A stretch of DNA of 28,672 bases from Phoronis australis (taxonomy: Eukaryota; Phoronida; Phoronidae): positions 8,527-37,198 of the forward strand of contig NMRA01001233.1 in assembly GCA_002633005.1 (NCBI GenBank), written 5' to 3'. The translations under genes and the position numbers were made by a program. How positions within the stretch are numbered: position 1 is the stretch's first letter; every line of letters begins with the position of its first letter. Shown here one piece after another: positions 1 through 11,080 of this stretch. The notes beneath the pieces are model-generated. The model worked only from the letters and a program-made list of their open reading frames with translations. It was not told where the DNA came from and ran no database searches.

Positions 1-660
1 CAGTCATGCTAGCTGTTTGCTTCTCACAGTTAACCAAGTTAAAGACCATGTGTTTTTGTCTTCAAGATTTTCATTAGACATGATGAATATATACTTTACC
101 AACTTTCGCAGATGTGCTCCACAAATTGTAGATTTTGAAGGCGATTTTGTTTTTAGTATGTACTAAAATTTTTCGAATTTCATTATCGGCTTAAGTGATG
201 TTAGTTTTTTGGCTCTCAAAGGTAATCAAGTTAAGGAACATGTGTTTTTGTTTTAAAGATTTTCATTAGACATGATGAATATATACTTTAGTAACTTTCA
301 CAGATGTGCTCCAAAAATTGTAGATTTTGAAGGCGATTTTGGTTTGAGAATGTAGAAAAATTTGTGCGAATTCCATTATTGGCCGCAGTCAGGCTAGCTT
401 TTTGCTTTTCATAGTTAACCAAGTTAAAGACCATGCGTTTTTATCGTCAAGACCTTGATTAGATATGATGAATATGTATTGTTCCAAGTTTCGTAGATGT
501 GCTATAAAATTGGAAGATTTTGAAATCGATTTTGGTCTAAGTTTGTAGAAAAATTCTAACTGTGACGCCTATGCTAGGTTTTTGGCTTGCATATTTTATC
601 AAGTTATAGAACACCTGTTTTCTTGTAAAATATTTTCTTAGTAAATGAAAACTTGTCTGT
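1..660. repeat. Satellite-like tandem repeat, unit about 192 bp
   Basis: Three successive copies can be aligned by eye, beginning near 1, 191 and 383, followed by a shorter, more diverged fourth copy from about 569. Landmarks shared by the copies are the AAGTTAA block (36, 228 and 421, then AAGTTAT at 601), the ATGATGAATAT block, the AGATGTGCT block and the ATTTTGAA block. Spacing between the AAGTTA landmarks is 192, 193 and 180 bases. The array is cut by the left edge of the window, so its full length is unknown. Copies carry many substitutions and no long open frame, which fits an ageing satellite rather than a coding repeat. Confidence 0.85.
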
Positions 661-2541
661 GCATGTTTCACTGCCAACCAATAAATGTATAGGTAATTTA
701 AACGTTTGATTGTGATTCTTTGATGAATGAACTTAACCTCCACACAGAAAATTGAGGGCATAGTAATTCTTCAACTTCAATTAGGTCACACAACATTTTC
801 AGGTAAGGTTCATTTCGTTTATGGACCTACTTTGTACTATGCTAACATGTGTCACTTAGTAGCCGACATTCAATTTAAAATTGGGCATCGCTAATCGGTG
901 TGTCAACACTTGTAATTCAAGTAACCATCTGGTATCTTCTGTGAAATAAATATTTGCAGAGCTGTTACCCTGAAATTCCAAAATACAACTTAAAAGATAT
1001 ATCATTTTTGTATTGTTTTATTTGTCCTCAGTAAGCGTATTTGCATCAAACTTCAGAAATGGTAATAATGTAACAAAGATTGAACATTATTGAATTATTA
1101 GTACAAAATAAGGCATTTAAGATGTTGTTTTTTGGATCAATGTTATACAAGTTCACGTATATGTGTATCTACCTTATAACGTCCGTTGTCCTTTTAGCTC
1201 ACGCTTGACTGCAAACTTTGCATGGTCAATTTTGATCGTTTTGACAAATAAGACGACATTTTTTTACTTTGAGGTGTCAGTGTTGGATAGATTTTCTCAG
1301 TAAAGAGGACATCTTTTAAAAGCAAGAATGCAAAAACAATTCGCAAAACAGAAAGGCGATGCCTTCTCAAAACCTTGCCGACTATATAAACCAGGTTTGA
1401 AATAAAACGTTAAGACGTGAAATATGGGTAGTTTGAATAAAGCACTTTTAGAATTAAAGAAAAACATGGCCTGATGCAACCAAAATTATATTCTTACACG
1501 ACAAATTGGATGACACGCAAATAAGTTTCATCGAGTGTCCCATGCACCTTTTATAGACCACACACCACTTAGTACTAAATGGCAGTTCAAATAAGTACAC
1601 AAGCTATCCGTTTCTATAGTTCAGTAAACATTAATGTACTGAATTAGACACATTCCATTAAGGATGGATAAAACCATTGTGCAGCAATTTAATTGTATAC
1701 TGCATATATTGTATTGTGAAGGAAAAAGCTGAAAATTATCCTGCAGTGGATGTTGTGCAAACGATTTATCAAATGACAGTTGAAACGGCAGCGTGGCTCT
1801 CGACAAATTATTTACGAACACGTGCTTCATGAAACTCAAAAGGCCCAAGTATAACTTACGGTTCTGTTTAGAGATCAATATAATGTTTGCATTTAAAATT
1901 TTGTATAGATGCATAAAGAGAATGCAACAATTAATGCTTCCACAAGCATGGGATTGGCTGAGAAACAAGTTATTATGCATTCGATTAGGCTAAGTCGAAA
2001 CTCCATTATGGAGAAAAACGTCTTCATTTACTCAAATCAAGGTTAAAACTGCATACTAAGAAGTCTACAGAGGGTAAAATCAGACTTGCAAAAGATATTA
2101 CAATCTCTGTGATATAATGGCTACCCAGATTTGCCGTGTGTTTACGTACAACTGGCACTGGCATTACCTTTTATCTAAGCGATAATTATATTGTACGACG
2201 CCGCGCGTGCACTATGTTGTTGACGAAATGATCACATCATCAACATTGGTTTACGCTTCGTGAGATCATCAGTAGTCCAAATTTTTAATATTGATGTATG
2301 GGCTCTTGAAGTTACGCTTCAAGACACTAAAATTAGAGAAAACATGTAAAATTGGCAGATGAAGAATAGATGGAAAATCACGATCATCTTTAAAGCCCCA
2401 CAGCGCAGTTTCATAGGTCGACCTCAAACTGGAGTAAAACGACTTTGCGCGGGAAAATGGATCACAGAAATAAAATTCAACCCGAACCTGATTCCTAGAC
2501 CAGCTTTGTACACTTGAGCTATTTTATGCCCGACTTCGCAG
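661..2541. other. Non-coding AT-rich stretch, no gene recognised
   Basis: No open frame here has domain motifs or convincing splice sites. The longest minus-strand frame (1621-1980) is a random-looking mix of hydrophobic and asparagine residues in AT-rich DNA. The part nearest the plus-strand exon (about 2190-2520) is slightly richer in CpG and could hold its upstream intron or promoter, but no TATA box or clear initiator was seen. Confidence 0.5.
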
Positions 2542-2652
2542 GTGGATCGTTAAAATTTACCGGCTATCAATTCGAACAGGAATACACTGATGAAGAAATA
2601 CTAGAGAGGCGCCGTGAACAAGCTCAGACAACGGAACGTATGGAGTTATTTG
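2542..2652 (+). CDS. Putative exon of an unrecognised charged helical protein
   Basis: This 111-base stretch is open and bounded by strong splice signals. The acceptor is a pyrimidine-rich run ending CTTCGCAG at 2541, and the donor is GTAAGT from 2653. Both flanking introns are phase 1, so the exon is symmetric and adds 37 codons. The product reads GSLKFTGYQFEQEYTDEEIL followed by ERRREQAQTTERMELFG, a glutamate- and arginine-rich segment that should form an amphipathic helix. Codon use looks protein-coding, unlike the surrounding AT-rich sequence. The frame stays open upstream to an in-frame TAG at 2497 and includes an ATG at 2526, so this could instead be a first exon starting MPDFAGG. If the next acceptor is TTCTTGCAG at 2829, the protein would end two codons later. 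I do not recognise the family. Confidence 0.6.
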
Positions 2653-5600
2653 GTAAGTCGGGCATTCGTCAGGCACTGTCGACGTCTGCAGGCCACAGAC
2701 ACGGAGATGTTTTACGGCCTCATACTGGCTATTTACAGCGTACATTTCATTATTCACTACCATGAACCACTTCCTAAGCATTTCGGACTCTCTAGAAAGT
2801 AAAAAACGATATACCCGCTTTTCTTGCAGTTGCTTAGTTCGGACAAGCGGGAATGATGCACCGCAACATAGCAGCATTCACTCTCCATATGAACCACTGA
2901 CGTCGCTAGAGTCGATTCTCACCTTCCTCACAGGTTAACGCGACATCTCTTGGCATGGTAAGGTCGACCGTATGCAAGGCAAAGTGGATATTTACCGATT
3001 AAGACGGCAAAAAGACTAATTAAATCGGGTGGCAATCTCCTTTTATGTTTTTTTTTAAATTTCCTTTGTTTATACCTAGTATACATGTAGCACTGAATTG
3101 CAAACTTTTGTCACTACGTGCTGGATTTTTTACAAATCTGCATGTATGACCTCCCTGCTACAAAATATCTAGCAATACACGATCACGGTTTACCTGCATC
3201 TAACCTCAAAACGCAGTGATAATGGAGCTGCTTGCAGTTAAGTGTCCAGGCAATTTTTTGCTGGTTGACTACATCAACCAGCATTATTTACTTTTGTTGT
3301 GGATCCACGTGGTGGTTGGGATAGACAAATTCAAATAAAGAAGTCCTTGATTTCGAATTACTGGGTCATTTCCAGTGCACGTGTATGAATTCGTGTTTGG
3401 TTTTACATCAATTTTATGTTGAGAAGAACTTCATTACAATGCACTTGAGTTTGTGCAGGTGGACTGTTTCACCAAACGCCAATTCGTTGTATCATCGTGA
3501 TTATGTGTTTGGAGATAAATTTGCCGTGAACCTGCGATCCACCAAACGAAAACGAAAACTTGACTTATTCTATTTATCATCTCGAACCAAATTAGAGTGG
3601 ATTCCTGGATGCAGACATAACTGGCAATTCCTGACCAATGAGCATTAAGTTGGCTTCGCACAGTATGCTATTTCTGTGTTTCAACTCCTTCGAAGCCCAC
3701 AAACCTCTTTTTTATATCAGTAAAGAAATAAACTGAAAGATGAGATGTAGGGAAAATGTGGTGAACCCAAAATTAGTTTATTGTTGAGGGAACGTTGGTT
3801 ACATAAATGTAGGAGCTTTTATTAACATGTTGTAGTACATTCAACTCTATGTCGAATTTTCAGTATGAAACTAAGAAATGTGGCAATTGATATACATGTA
3901 AATCTGTTTACTTGTATTCACTAATTTTGATCAATGGTAAATTGGTGAACAGGTTGCTGATGCCCAGCTAAATTATGAACCTACCTTGCCATGATAAGCT
4001 TGAACTTCATGTGCTGAAGAAAATATGTCACTGCAATGGTAACCAGGTTTTATGAACTGGTTTACAAGCTTGTTAAGATGTTAAGCCAACTCATAATTAA
4101 ATCAGCCATAAGACAAATCACTGGTGTGAACGGTTGAATATTTCCTTTGTCACACTTTTTTGGATTTTGCAGTTGAAAATCTTAGTTCCCTTAATTACAT
4201 CCATGGCGTGATAAAGCTTAAGTGATGAATATTATAAAGATCGATGTTGTTAGTATAAGCTCGCTGTTAGCACAATTTCCCAAATGATCTGAAGAGAAAT
4301 GGCTAGGTGAGTATAACGCTCCTTTTCCATTGCTGTTCTGCAGATATATTTACAATATTTCTGTGTGTTCAATAACGGAGTTGATCCTCGGTTGTTTTAT
4401 CTAGTTGAAAAGTAGACACACAAATTTGAAATTCGCCAATGAGACTAAAATAGATACCGTTTTTGAATGTTGTGACATCAGACTACCATAAGAGGACTTC
4501 TACTGGGTTAAGCACTAGTTTTAGCAGTTTCACAGTTTAACAAGAACGCTTACTGACAAGTATTTTAGAATTAATGAAACCCGGGGTTTATTACACGAGC
4601 AAAGTAAAAAGAAAAGTTATTTCCGCGGTGTGACAATAATATGCTCTGCACGTGCGTTTTACTGGAATTGGTATATTGACTTCTTTACAACTACCAGCTT
4701 TCCAGCATTATTTAAAACTGAAGAAGGAGTTACATGCACCAAGCAGATAGGTGAATTTAATGTGTCCAACTCAAAATTTCAGTGTGCACTCAATGACCAT
4801 TGAACTATTGTTTATTGCTTAAGAAAGTAGTGTGCACTCTTGCACCAAAGGGCTGAAATGGAAGACAATTCCTTGAAAAATATAGGAAAATAGTATTTTG
4901 AAGAATTGATCCTATCCAGTGCATAATCAGCCCATTTAGTAGAAGTTAGTAAGGGCAGTGTAAAACGTCTTTACTCCTGAGAATCAAAAAAGTTGTCCAA
5001 ATGCTTACGCATCAGCATAAGTTTTGACATGATAGGTCAACATTTCAGAGAAAAATGAACCTAATGACCATATGGTCGCAGCAAATGAACTGACGATTTG
5101 GATGTGGAATTGAATCACATGTACATATCGGATGTGTGAATTTGAAGTTTCTAGCTTAAAGCCTTAGTTTGTAAAATGTGGCCTTTAACCTGTGTAATTT
5201 CATTGGATTTCAAGATTACTCGGAACAATTTTTTCCAAACTGGCTTGTCAACTTACATGTACACCTGAGTTTGAGTAAAAATATTTGAAAATGAAGAAGG
5301 AGTCGCATTTTGAATATCATATTACTCTTGCGCCAAATGACCTCTTCTGGTGCATTATGGAATATGGTTATGTAGCAAAACAAAATATACCCATTGATTT
5401 GTGAATGGTTGAACCACCATGGATACTATAATAATAGTTTTTGGTGACCACTCATTTACTCTAGAGCCTATTTCTGAACGGCAGTTCTGTGATGTGCTTT
5501 CTAAGAAAAAAGCTTGATTAGTTCCTCTTCGCCGCAAATTAAGAGGTTTCTGGCGAGTTGTTCCCTTTAGACCTTGGCTTATTCACCGATATCGTATTCT

Positions 5601-5709
5601 TTATGAGGGAGATTTCAGCGCCCATTAATCTTTGGGAAGTATTCCGCACAGAGCTAAATAGTTTCAGTTTCATATTTTTGATCAAGTGTTTCATGCAATT
5701 GAAACTTAC
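2653..5709. other. Intron or intergenic DNA, no gene recognised
   Basis: This stretch lies between the plus-strand exon at 2.6 kb and the last recognised minus-strand kringle exon. If the kringle gene continues, its 3' exons should be here on the minus strand, but none carries a recognisable domain. Candidate minus-strand donors occur at 5254, 4985, 3984 and 2931, each with only a short open frame upstream. The frame at 3385-3648 on the plus strand is open for 87 codons but has no motif or splice support. Confidence 0.45.
3259..3283. repeat. Short perfect hairpin
   Basis: TGCTGGTTGA at 3259-3268 is followed by a 5-base spacer and its exact reverse complement TCAACCAGCA at 3274-3283, flanked by T-rich DNA on the left. 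The 10-bp stem could fold in RNA or cruciform DNA. A hairpin of this size can arise by chance in a window this long, so no function is proposed. Confidence 0.5.
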
Positions 5710-6006
5710 CATTTTTACACTGCTCAATTCCGCAGTAGTCCCACGATGGGAATTTGCCGTCAATAAAGCACCAAGGGCCTTTTGGTTTGTTGTCGGGGTT
5801 TCTGCAGACGTTTGACCTCTGCACTTGTATAGGCATGCTGTTAAATCCGATTTCTCCTATTTCTGTCTCATGAAGTCTTCTGAACACATTCGAGTTTGAC
5901 CATGACATGCACCGTTCCCCTTTGGAAGTGGTCGCTTTCGATCCAAAATAGTCCCTCCCAAACAGGTGACTTGTGCATGGTTCTACGGGACATGACGTGT
6001 TGTTAA
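5710..6006 (-). CDS. Kringle domain exon (second kringle of a WSC-kringle gene)
   Basis: This exon encodes a complete kringle, an extracellular disulfide-bonded module used for protein or ligand binding. The fold is identified by LFGRDYFG near its start, GERCMSW, then CRNPD, GPWCF and WDYCGIEQC. The six canonical cysteines are present and span about 87 residues, close to the usual 80, and should pair 1-6, 2-4 and 3-5. The donor is GTAAGT from 5709, directly after CKN, in phase 1. The acceptor chosen is TTTTTAAG ending at 6007; an alternative CCCGTAG acceptor would start the exon at 5982. Both give phase 1 and a length divisible by three. The longer form adds CPVEPC, whose first cysteine is outside the kringle and could be unpaired or bond elsewhere. 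This is the most 3' exon of the gene that I can recognise. Confidence 0.88.
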
Positions 6007-7915
6007 CTTAAAAATGTACTTTAGTCAACAATTCACAATACAAAACACAGCAAATTAATTGTCACATCACTTAATTCCAATGATGTCATCGAGTAATCTA
6101 TGAGACTAGCTAGCAACTATACAGCCGGTACTTGCCACCGTATTGACACAGCGGTGAAAAAATCGATTGTAAAAAAGCACGGCGGAAACATGTCTGACCT
6201 TTGTGGGAGAATCTGCGGAGTTATGAATGACTGATCCCTCAAGAATATTTGGACTTGTCCTTTTTTGACCCAGTGACACCACTTAAACACGTGTAGGCTG
6301 TTTTAGGTTCAAAAGAATGTTGCAGTTGAAAGGGATCCAAGTTTGTTTCCTGAGATGGGAGGGCCTAGAGGGTTAGGTAAGTGATGCTGTTAAACATTTA
6401 CTTGTACAGTGTACTTCTGCGTACACGAGAAACGAAAGTGGAACTTCATACAATTCTAAAATACGTTTCGGAGATGGCGTTTACAAATAGGGCCATCTCA
6501 TTCGATTAGTAACGAATATGCATCCCTTTTCAAGATAACAGTCATCGCTTGCTTGGAATAGTTTGATGTTGTGTAGGGAATTGATTTTTCTCAGTGCATT
6601 ATCAATTATAACCAATAATTGTACTATGCAGTTAAAAATTGGAGTAGCACATTATTATTGTCTTGAGCTAAGAAAAGGTTTCGGATCAATTTAACACAAG
6701 TTGCGATTTTAATGATAAAACGATTTCGTTCAAAGCATCAAAGATCACTGGGTTGTTTTCTTTCTCGTTTTTGCAGGTAGCGCAAGTTAGAATCGAATTG
6801 TTATTAATCATGATTGAAATTGTGTCGTCCAAACGGCTCTGAACCCTTTTCAATCAGCCAGGTCGTATAAAAACTATCCACTAGACTGACGAAGGACTGT
6901 GTAATGAAGAGACGCCATATAACATTTGGCATGACCTCTGCAGCAGTTATTATCCAATCGCATGATCTTCCTTTAAGTTTCTGACTCGTGTTATAGTGTT
7001 GTATATCACCCAACAGCCTTCTAGGTCGAGCCTCATCATTTTGGTGACTGCAGTTATGAAACTAGGACCTTCATTTGGGTCTAACATCCATCTCGGTGTG
7101 TTGGTCAAGGGCGGCCTTAACTAGAAGAGTACTTTCAATACCTGTGGCTTTTTTGCCAATCAATTGTTTCCTTGTGAGGCCTGTACTCTTTGCTAATGGG
7201 ATCTAACTCCTATCACACTGGAAAGAAGCATGCTGTCGTCTGTGCAGATAACGTGTTTCTAGAATCCAGAAGTTATACTTAATTGGTCGACTCGTCTCCT
7301 AATCCCGTCCCTCTCTTGCTGCATGTGCCCGCTTTTAACAAACGTCAGACAATATATAAAACTTCTACGTGGTGATGTGTCATAAAAATTGAGACAACGT
7401 ACTATCTAGAAAGCACATCACGCTACACTTTATACAGCCTTTTGTCACGTCGTTATTGGTAAAAATAAGTTTTGTTGATTGTTCCAGAATTTTTCAGTTA
7501 ATTATGGTTTCCCGTTTTTTACTTATTGCTTATGCCCTACTCTTGAAGTGACTTCTTGGATTTTAAATTTCCCGTCATTCTTCTTCCATGATGTCTGACT
7601 ATGTGAGCCATTGAGTAAGTCATTGTTTTACCTCGGTCGTGACAAATTTCACCCTCGTTTACGATTTTTTTGACTTAAGCAACATGGTGCACCTTTTCTG
7701 CATACCCTGATGTACTCATTATCGTCTCACACGCACTTGGGTAGGCCATTGCGTCGCTTTCTAACGCATGACACTCTCCGCCTTACTTGGCTCGTTGACG
7801 TGTGAAAAACGCAATGTTACTCGTCCATGCAACCTATTGTTGTTAAAATTAAATATTCATAATTGCGTTAATAGTTACTGTAATATGTACAAGGTAAAAT
7901 GTTTTGTTAAATGTA
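6007..7915. other. Intron of the WSC-kringle gene, nothing recognised
   Basis: This is the 3' part of the roughly 5.2-kb intron between the two kringle exons. A 69-codon frame at 6804-7013 on the minus strand reads plausibly as protein but has no splice sites that would keep the phase-1 pattern of its neighbours, and the opposite strand is nearly as open. No repeat was identified. Confidence 0.45.
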
Positions 7916-8762
7916 TTATGTGCGTGTACACCCTCTTGATAAACCAAAACACTTAAATGTTTTTTCGAGCTGGTCCATACTGCAATGCAGTAGAGAACTA
8001 CCATCTACGTGACAAACATTTTCTGCCTTTGGGTTACAAAAGATAAAAATACGCGGACTTGATGAAGGTTCTTGCCAAACAACGGCTGTAAAACGATGCC
8101 ATAGCGTCGCTGTTGAACCCGGTATTGCCTTTAAGCCACCACCGAGAAATGCATTTGTGAATAGAGGAGCGTCGAGAGCTGATGCCTTTTCAGTGACCAA
8201 AAACCCTTCAGGTATTCTCGTACGTGCATCTGAGTGAATCCTCTGAGTGTCCAGCTCCAGGTACTGCACTAGCAGTGATTCGCCCATTGCTAGTGTTGGC
8301 CCTATTCCAGAGCATGCAAATCGACACTGCAGCGACGTTGAGAAGTGGAAGTGAACAGGCCCAGTTCGTCTCCCAGTTAAGAGCTAGAACAGGTCTTCTT
8401 CCATTAAAATTGCCTGTTAGCCATAGATTGATAAGCTTCTTGTGGACTTGATCAAAGTACTGGAGCTATTCAGAAGGGGCCAATTATGCGACGATGGTAT
8501 CACACGTCGGATTGTAAGCTGTTTATGTGTTCAGGTCCCCATCCAGTAGGATTACGTCTCGGGGTACCCGGGCAAGTGGAGCATTTGTTCCACCGTCTGT
8601 GGAATGTCCGAGGCCCATTTTTACCATGTCCAGTGTCATGGCATTCAGTTAAACACCATTCAGTTTAGGAAAACTCGAATGGACATCTGTAAAATTGCCA
8701 ATAAGATCTGTAACAACCTAACTTTTCGTATCGTCGATGGGATGTGGCGACACATATTTTAG
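7916..8762. other. GC-richer segment open in several frames, unresolved
   Basis: Base composition rises above the surroundings and several long frames overlap on both strands: minus 7916-8287 (123 codons), plus 8224-8451, plus about 8452-8668 and plus 8550-8762. The minus-strand reading is also coding-like over roughly 8290-8720 but is broken by several stops. Such multi-frame openness is expected both for real exons with GC-rich codons and for decayed coding sequence such as an old transposon. I could not identify a family for the longest frame and cannot decide the strand. It lies inside the intron between the two kringle exons, which favours a nested or decayed element. Confidence 0.4.
8550..8762 (+). 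CDS. Possible exon with thrombospondin type 1-like motif
   Basis: After a pyrimidine-rich stretch ending CCCATCCAGTAG at 8549 the plus strand is open for 70 codons to a TAG at 8760-8762. The frame contains YPGKWSICSTVCGMSE followed by further cysteines (HVQCHG, MDICKI, NKICNN). The WSxCSxxCG core is the hallmark of thrombospondin type 1 repeats, small extracellular modules in matrix and adhesion proteins. Against this, the usual CGxGxxxRxR continuation is not clear, no strong donor ends the exon (a weak GTAACA follows at 8710), and the opposite strand and another plus frame are also open here. It would also be a plus-strand exon inside an intron of a minus-strand gene. Treat it as a candidate only. 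Confidence 0.25.
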   Translation, partial: DYVSGYPGKWSICSTVCGMSEAHFYHVQCHGIQLNTIQFRKTRMDICKIANKICNNLTFRIVDGMWRHIF

Positions 8763-8930
8763 GAAACCAGCACGGAAGCAAAGCTGGAACGTATACTCAC
8801 CGTTCGTTCAAACCCAGAATCAAAATGTCAGGAAATTCTGACCCCAAAACGTCACTTCCGAAATAGGGCATGAACAAGTAAGTAAATTAGAGAAGCTGTA
8901 ATTAACTGAAACTTATACTTGGGGTAATCA

Positions 8931-9251
8931 ATGAACGGAATTTTAGGTATAAGACTTTCCATGATGTGTTTAAACTTCCAGAGCCATTGTTTCAGAAAAT
9001 CTGCAAACGTTGGCAGAAGCATTTCAAAACTTTTGTGTTTTGGACTAAAATACGAAAGCACTTTCCATTTTCGTAAAACAGTATTAAGTTTAGAAGATGT
9101 GACACCAGCATTCGTTATGTGTAATCAAATAAGGAAATGCTTGACAGGTGCTTCATCTCAAAATCGTTCTTCCAAAAACAAGCTTGCCAAGAAACTAGAT
9201 GTGTCTCAAAACAAAAAGAAGGTAATTTATAAATGCCACGTCATCAAATGA
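8931..9251 (+). other. Overlapping open frames, possible decayed coding sequence
   Basis: Two plus-strand frames are coding-like in succession. One opens around 8945 and reads KTFHDVFKLPEPLFQKICKR with a lysine-rich continuation to a TAA near 9077. The other runs through to 9251, with its better-looking second half (VLSLEDVTPAFVMCNQIRK and on) ending in a lysine-rich tail. A single frameshift would join the good halves, as in a pseudogene. A 69-codon frame is open on the minus strand over the same ground. I recognise no family. The position just right of the 7.9-8.76 kb segment suggests both may be parts of one old insertion. Confidence 0.25.
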
Positions 9252-10590
9252 TTGGCAGTTCTCGGTAACCTTCTTTAAATGTCCTCAGATATTCACAGCA
9301 AATTTCAAAGCGAATCTTCTTCACTGAAGGTTTGCTTCTGTGGAACATCATTTGTGCTGGAGGCAATTCTTTGAAGGATCCCCAGAACTGGCGTAATTAA
9401 TCTCCCGATAATTTCTTAACACTAACATTAATTTCACTGATACAATTTTGTAGCATTCACCTAAGTTTTCCTTTTAGTTGTTTTGCATAAATTGCGTTCC
9501 GAATAAAGCTATTTTTATTTGAAAACTGATGTAGTAATATATCAGCCAATGGTGTACAACTCGTACACTAACGTTTGTACACTTCAGTAAGTAGTGAAGA
9601 CTACAGACGAAATATCACTATAAATACGATACTGTACTTTGTCACGAAAAACTAGTGAAGATAACAAATAATATCGTCTCGACTGCAATGAAGGCAGGGA
9701 GACTCTCGCCTGGCCCACGTCTCGCTCAAGGCTTGCTCACGGCTTGCACGCTCCTCGTTCACGCCTAATTAACGGTGAGCTTCGGGCACTGTCACGCTTA
9801 CCGTGATTCAAGTCTCATTCTCCGGTTTGTCTCCGGTTATTGTTACGCCTAGCTGGACGAATTGTAATAATTCAGTGACTGTACTGTAGGAACATCTTGC
9901 AAACCGGTGAGTTGCCACTTTTCTCTTGAGCAGACAAAACTGACATATGTTTTAAGTGCGTACACTAGGCTCCATCTACTCCAGACACCTTCGAGCCATG
10001 CTCCATAGATCAGCATTGACTTACTGTTTCTTCTGAAAAACTCCCCTCCTCCTGACTCACTTCCTACACTCCTCACTCTGGATAACGTCCGCTATCTGAG
10101 CACCGAAGTCCCGACCGCAGTCAAAACATGTACATGTATCTACAACAATAACTTTTGATTGAGAGTATGTCGTCTGCACCTTCAACAGCCGGTTTCGCTC
10201 ACCACTTCCGTCCTGTTCATGCCAAAACGCATGCTTGTTGAATTGTTGCACCCTTTGAAGCAGACTCGGTCATTATCCACCTAAGCGTAGCCACCTTGAA
10301 AGCACCATCATAGAAGTGCATTTCTGAAGACGTGTGTACTTTCAGTATGAAATCGTTCTTTAAAGGGAACTTGACAGAAACGCAAGCAGGAGCATTAAGG
10401 CCTTCCAGGCTGTACCTAATATACTAGCAAAGTTATCTTCTATTGCCACTACCGTAACCTAAAAGTATTATATCATAAATAAGATTTCAAAATCAGCATT
10501 CGTGTGCAAGTTGGGGCAAAAATTACCCTATCCATACTCACCGGTTGTTGTTGACTCTATCACTGAAAAATAGAAATTGTCTATCAAACC
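9252..10590. other. Intronic DNA, no gene recognised
   Basis: The region is AT-rich to about 9660, then GC-richer at 9700-9850, where short GCTC/GCTTGC-type words recur. Minus-strand frames at 9849-10076 and 10057-10251 overlap each other and show no domain. A minus-strand interval 10271-10194 has an acceptor, an open frame and a donor, but phase 0 on both sides, which does not fit the neighbouring exons. Confidence 0.4.
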
Positions 10591-10901
10591 CAGTGGCGGA
10601 TTTAGGGGGAGGGCAAGGGGGCCATGGCCCCGCTAAAATTCTACCAGATACAATTTGACAGTATGAGTGCGAATTGTTGACTAGCACATGCGCGCAACCA
10701 GGGGGCACAGGGGGTGATTGAACAATGCATAGGCCCTGAACAAACCCCGTTTACCGTTTTTTGATTTGGTAAAAATGTGCGCAAGCCCAAAACGTCAAGA
10801 CCCCTGCATACCTACAGTTTAGTCTGGGCGCGCGCATCTGCCGAAATTCTGGCATTTCCTGTGCCCTGTCCCCCAAATTCAAAATCCTGGATCCGCCCTT
10901 G
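10591..10901. mobile_element. hAT-like miniature inverted-repeat element (MITE)
   Basis: The left end starts CAGTGGCGGATTTAGG and the right end, read on the other strand, starts CAAGGGCGGATCCAGG, so the ends form imperfect terminal inverted repeats of about 16 bases. CAGNGGCGGATC-type ends are typical of non-autonomous hAT-superfamily elements in animal genomes. The 311-base body is GC-richer than the flanks, has many runs of G or C, and has no open frame that could encode a transposase. I see no convincing 8-base target duplication in the immediate flanks, so the insertion is probably old. It lies inside the intron between the two kringle exons. Confidence 0.65.
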
Positions 10902-11019
10902 ACACTAGTTACTGAAAAATATGAACCACGATATCATTAAGCAAAGATGGAAAACCATTGAAAAATATGAGGAACAATGATTGTATATGCACAAACAGCT
11001 TCGGCAATAGTTAACTCAC

Positions 11020-11080
11020 CCATTGCTGCGTAGAACTTCTCCTTTTCAATATGTCTTAATGTCGTAACACAAAAAAGCAT
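11020..11080 (-). CDS. Possible short ATG-initiated exon between the kringles
   Basis: On the minus strand an ATG at 11080 opens a 61-base frame reading MLFCVTTLRHIEKEKFYAAM, ending in a strong GTGAGT donor at 11019 in phase 1. Phase 1 is what the downstream kringle exon requires, so it could be an alternative first exon giving a product with only the second kringle. The hydrophobic stretch is too short for a normal signal peptide. It could also be a chance frame beside a cryptic donor, and there is no independent promoter evidence. Confidence 0.2.

Noticed and set aside
3385-3648. Plus-strand 87-codon open frame
   Set aside because: No motif, no splice signals, and the opposite strand is equally open over the same bases.
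5254-5307. Minus-strand frame starting MRLLLHFQIFLLKLR with a GTAAGT donor, a possible first exon
   Set aside because: It lies downstream of the last recognised kringle exon, comes from AT-rich DNA and has no partner exon; kept only as a curiosity.
10194-10271. Minus-strand 78-base interval with acceptor, donor and peptide VDNDRVCFKGCNNSTSMRFG
   Set aside because: Both boundaries are phase 0, which cannot be inserted between the phase-1 kringle exons without breaking neither or both junctions; short open intervals of this size are frequent.
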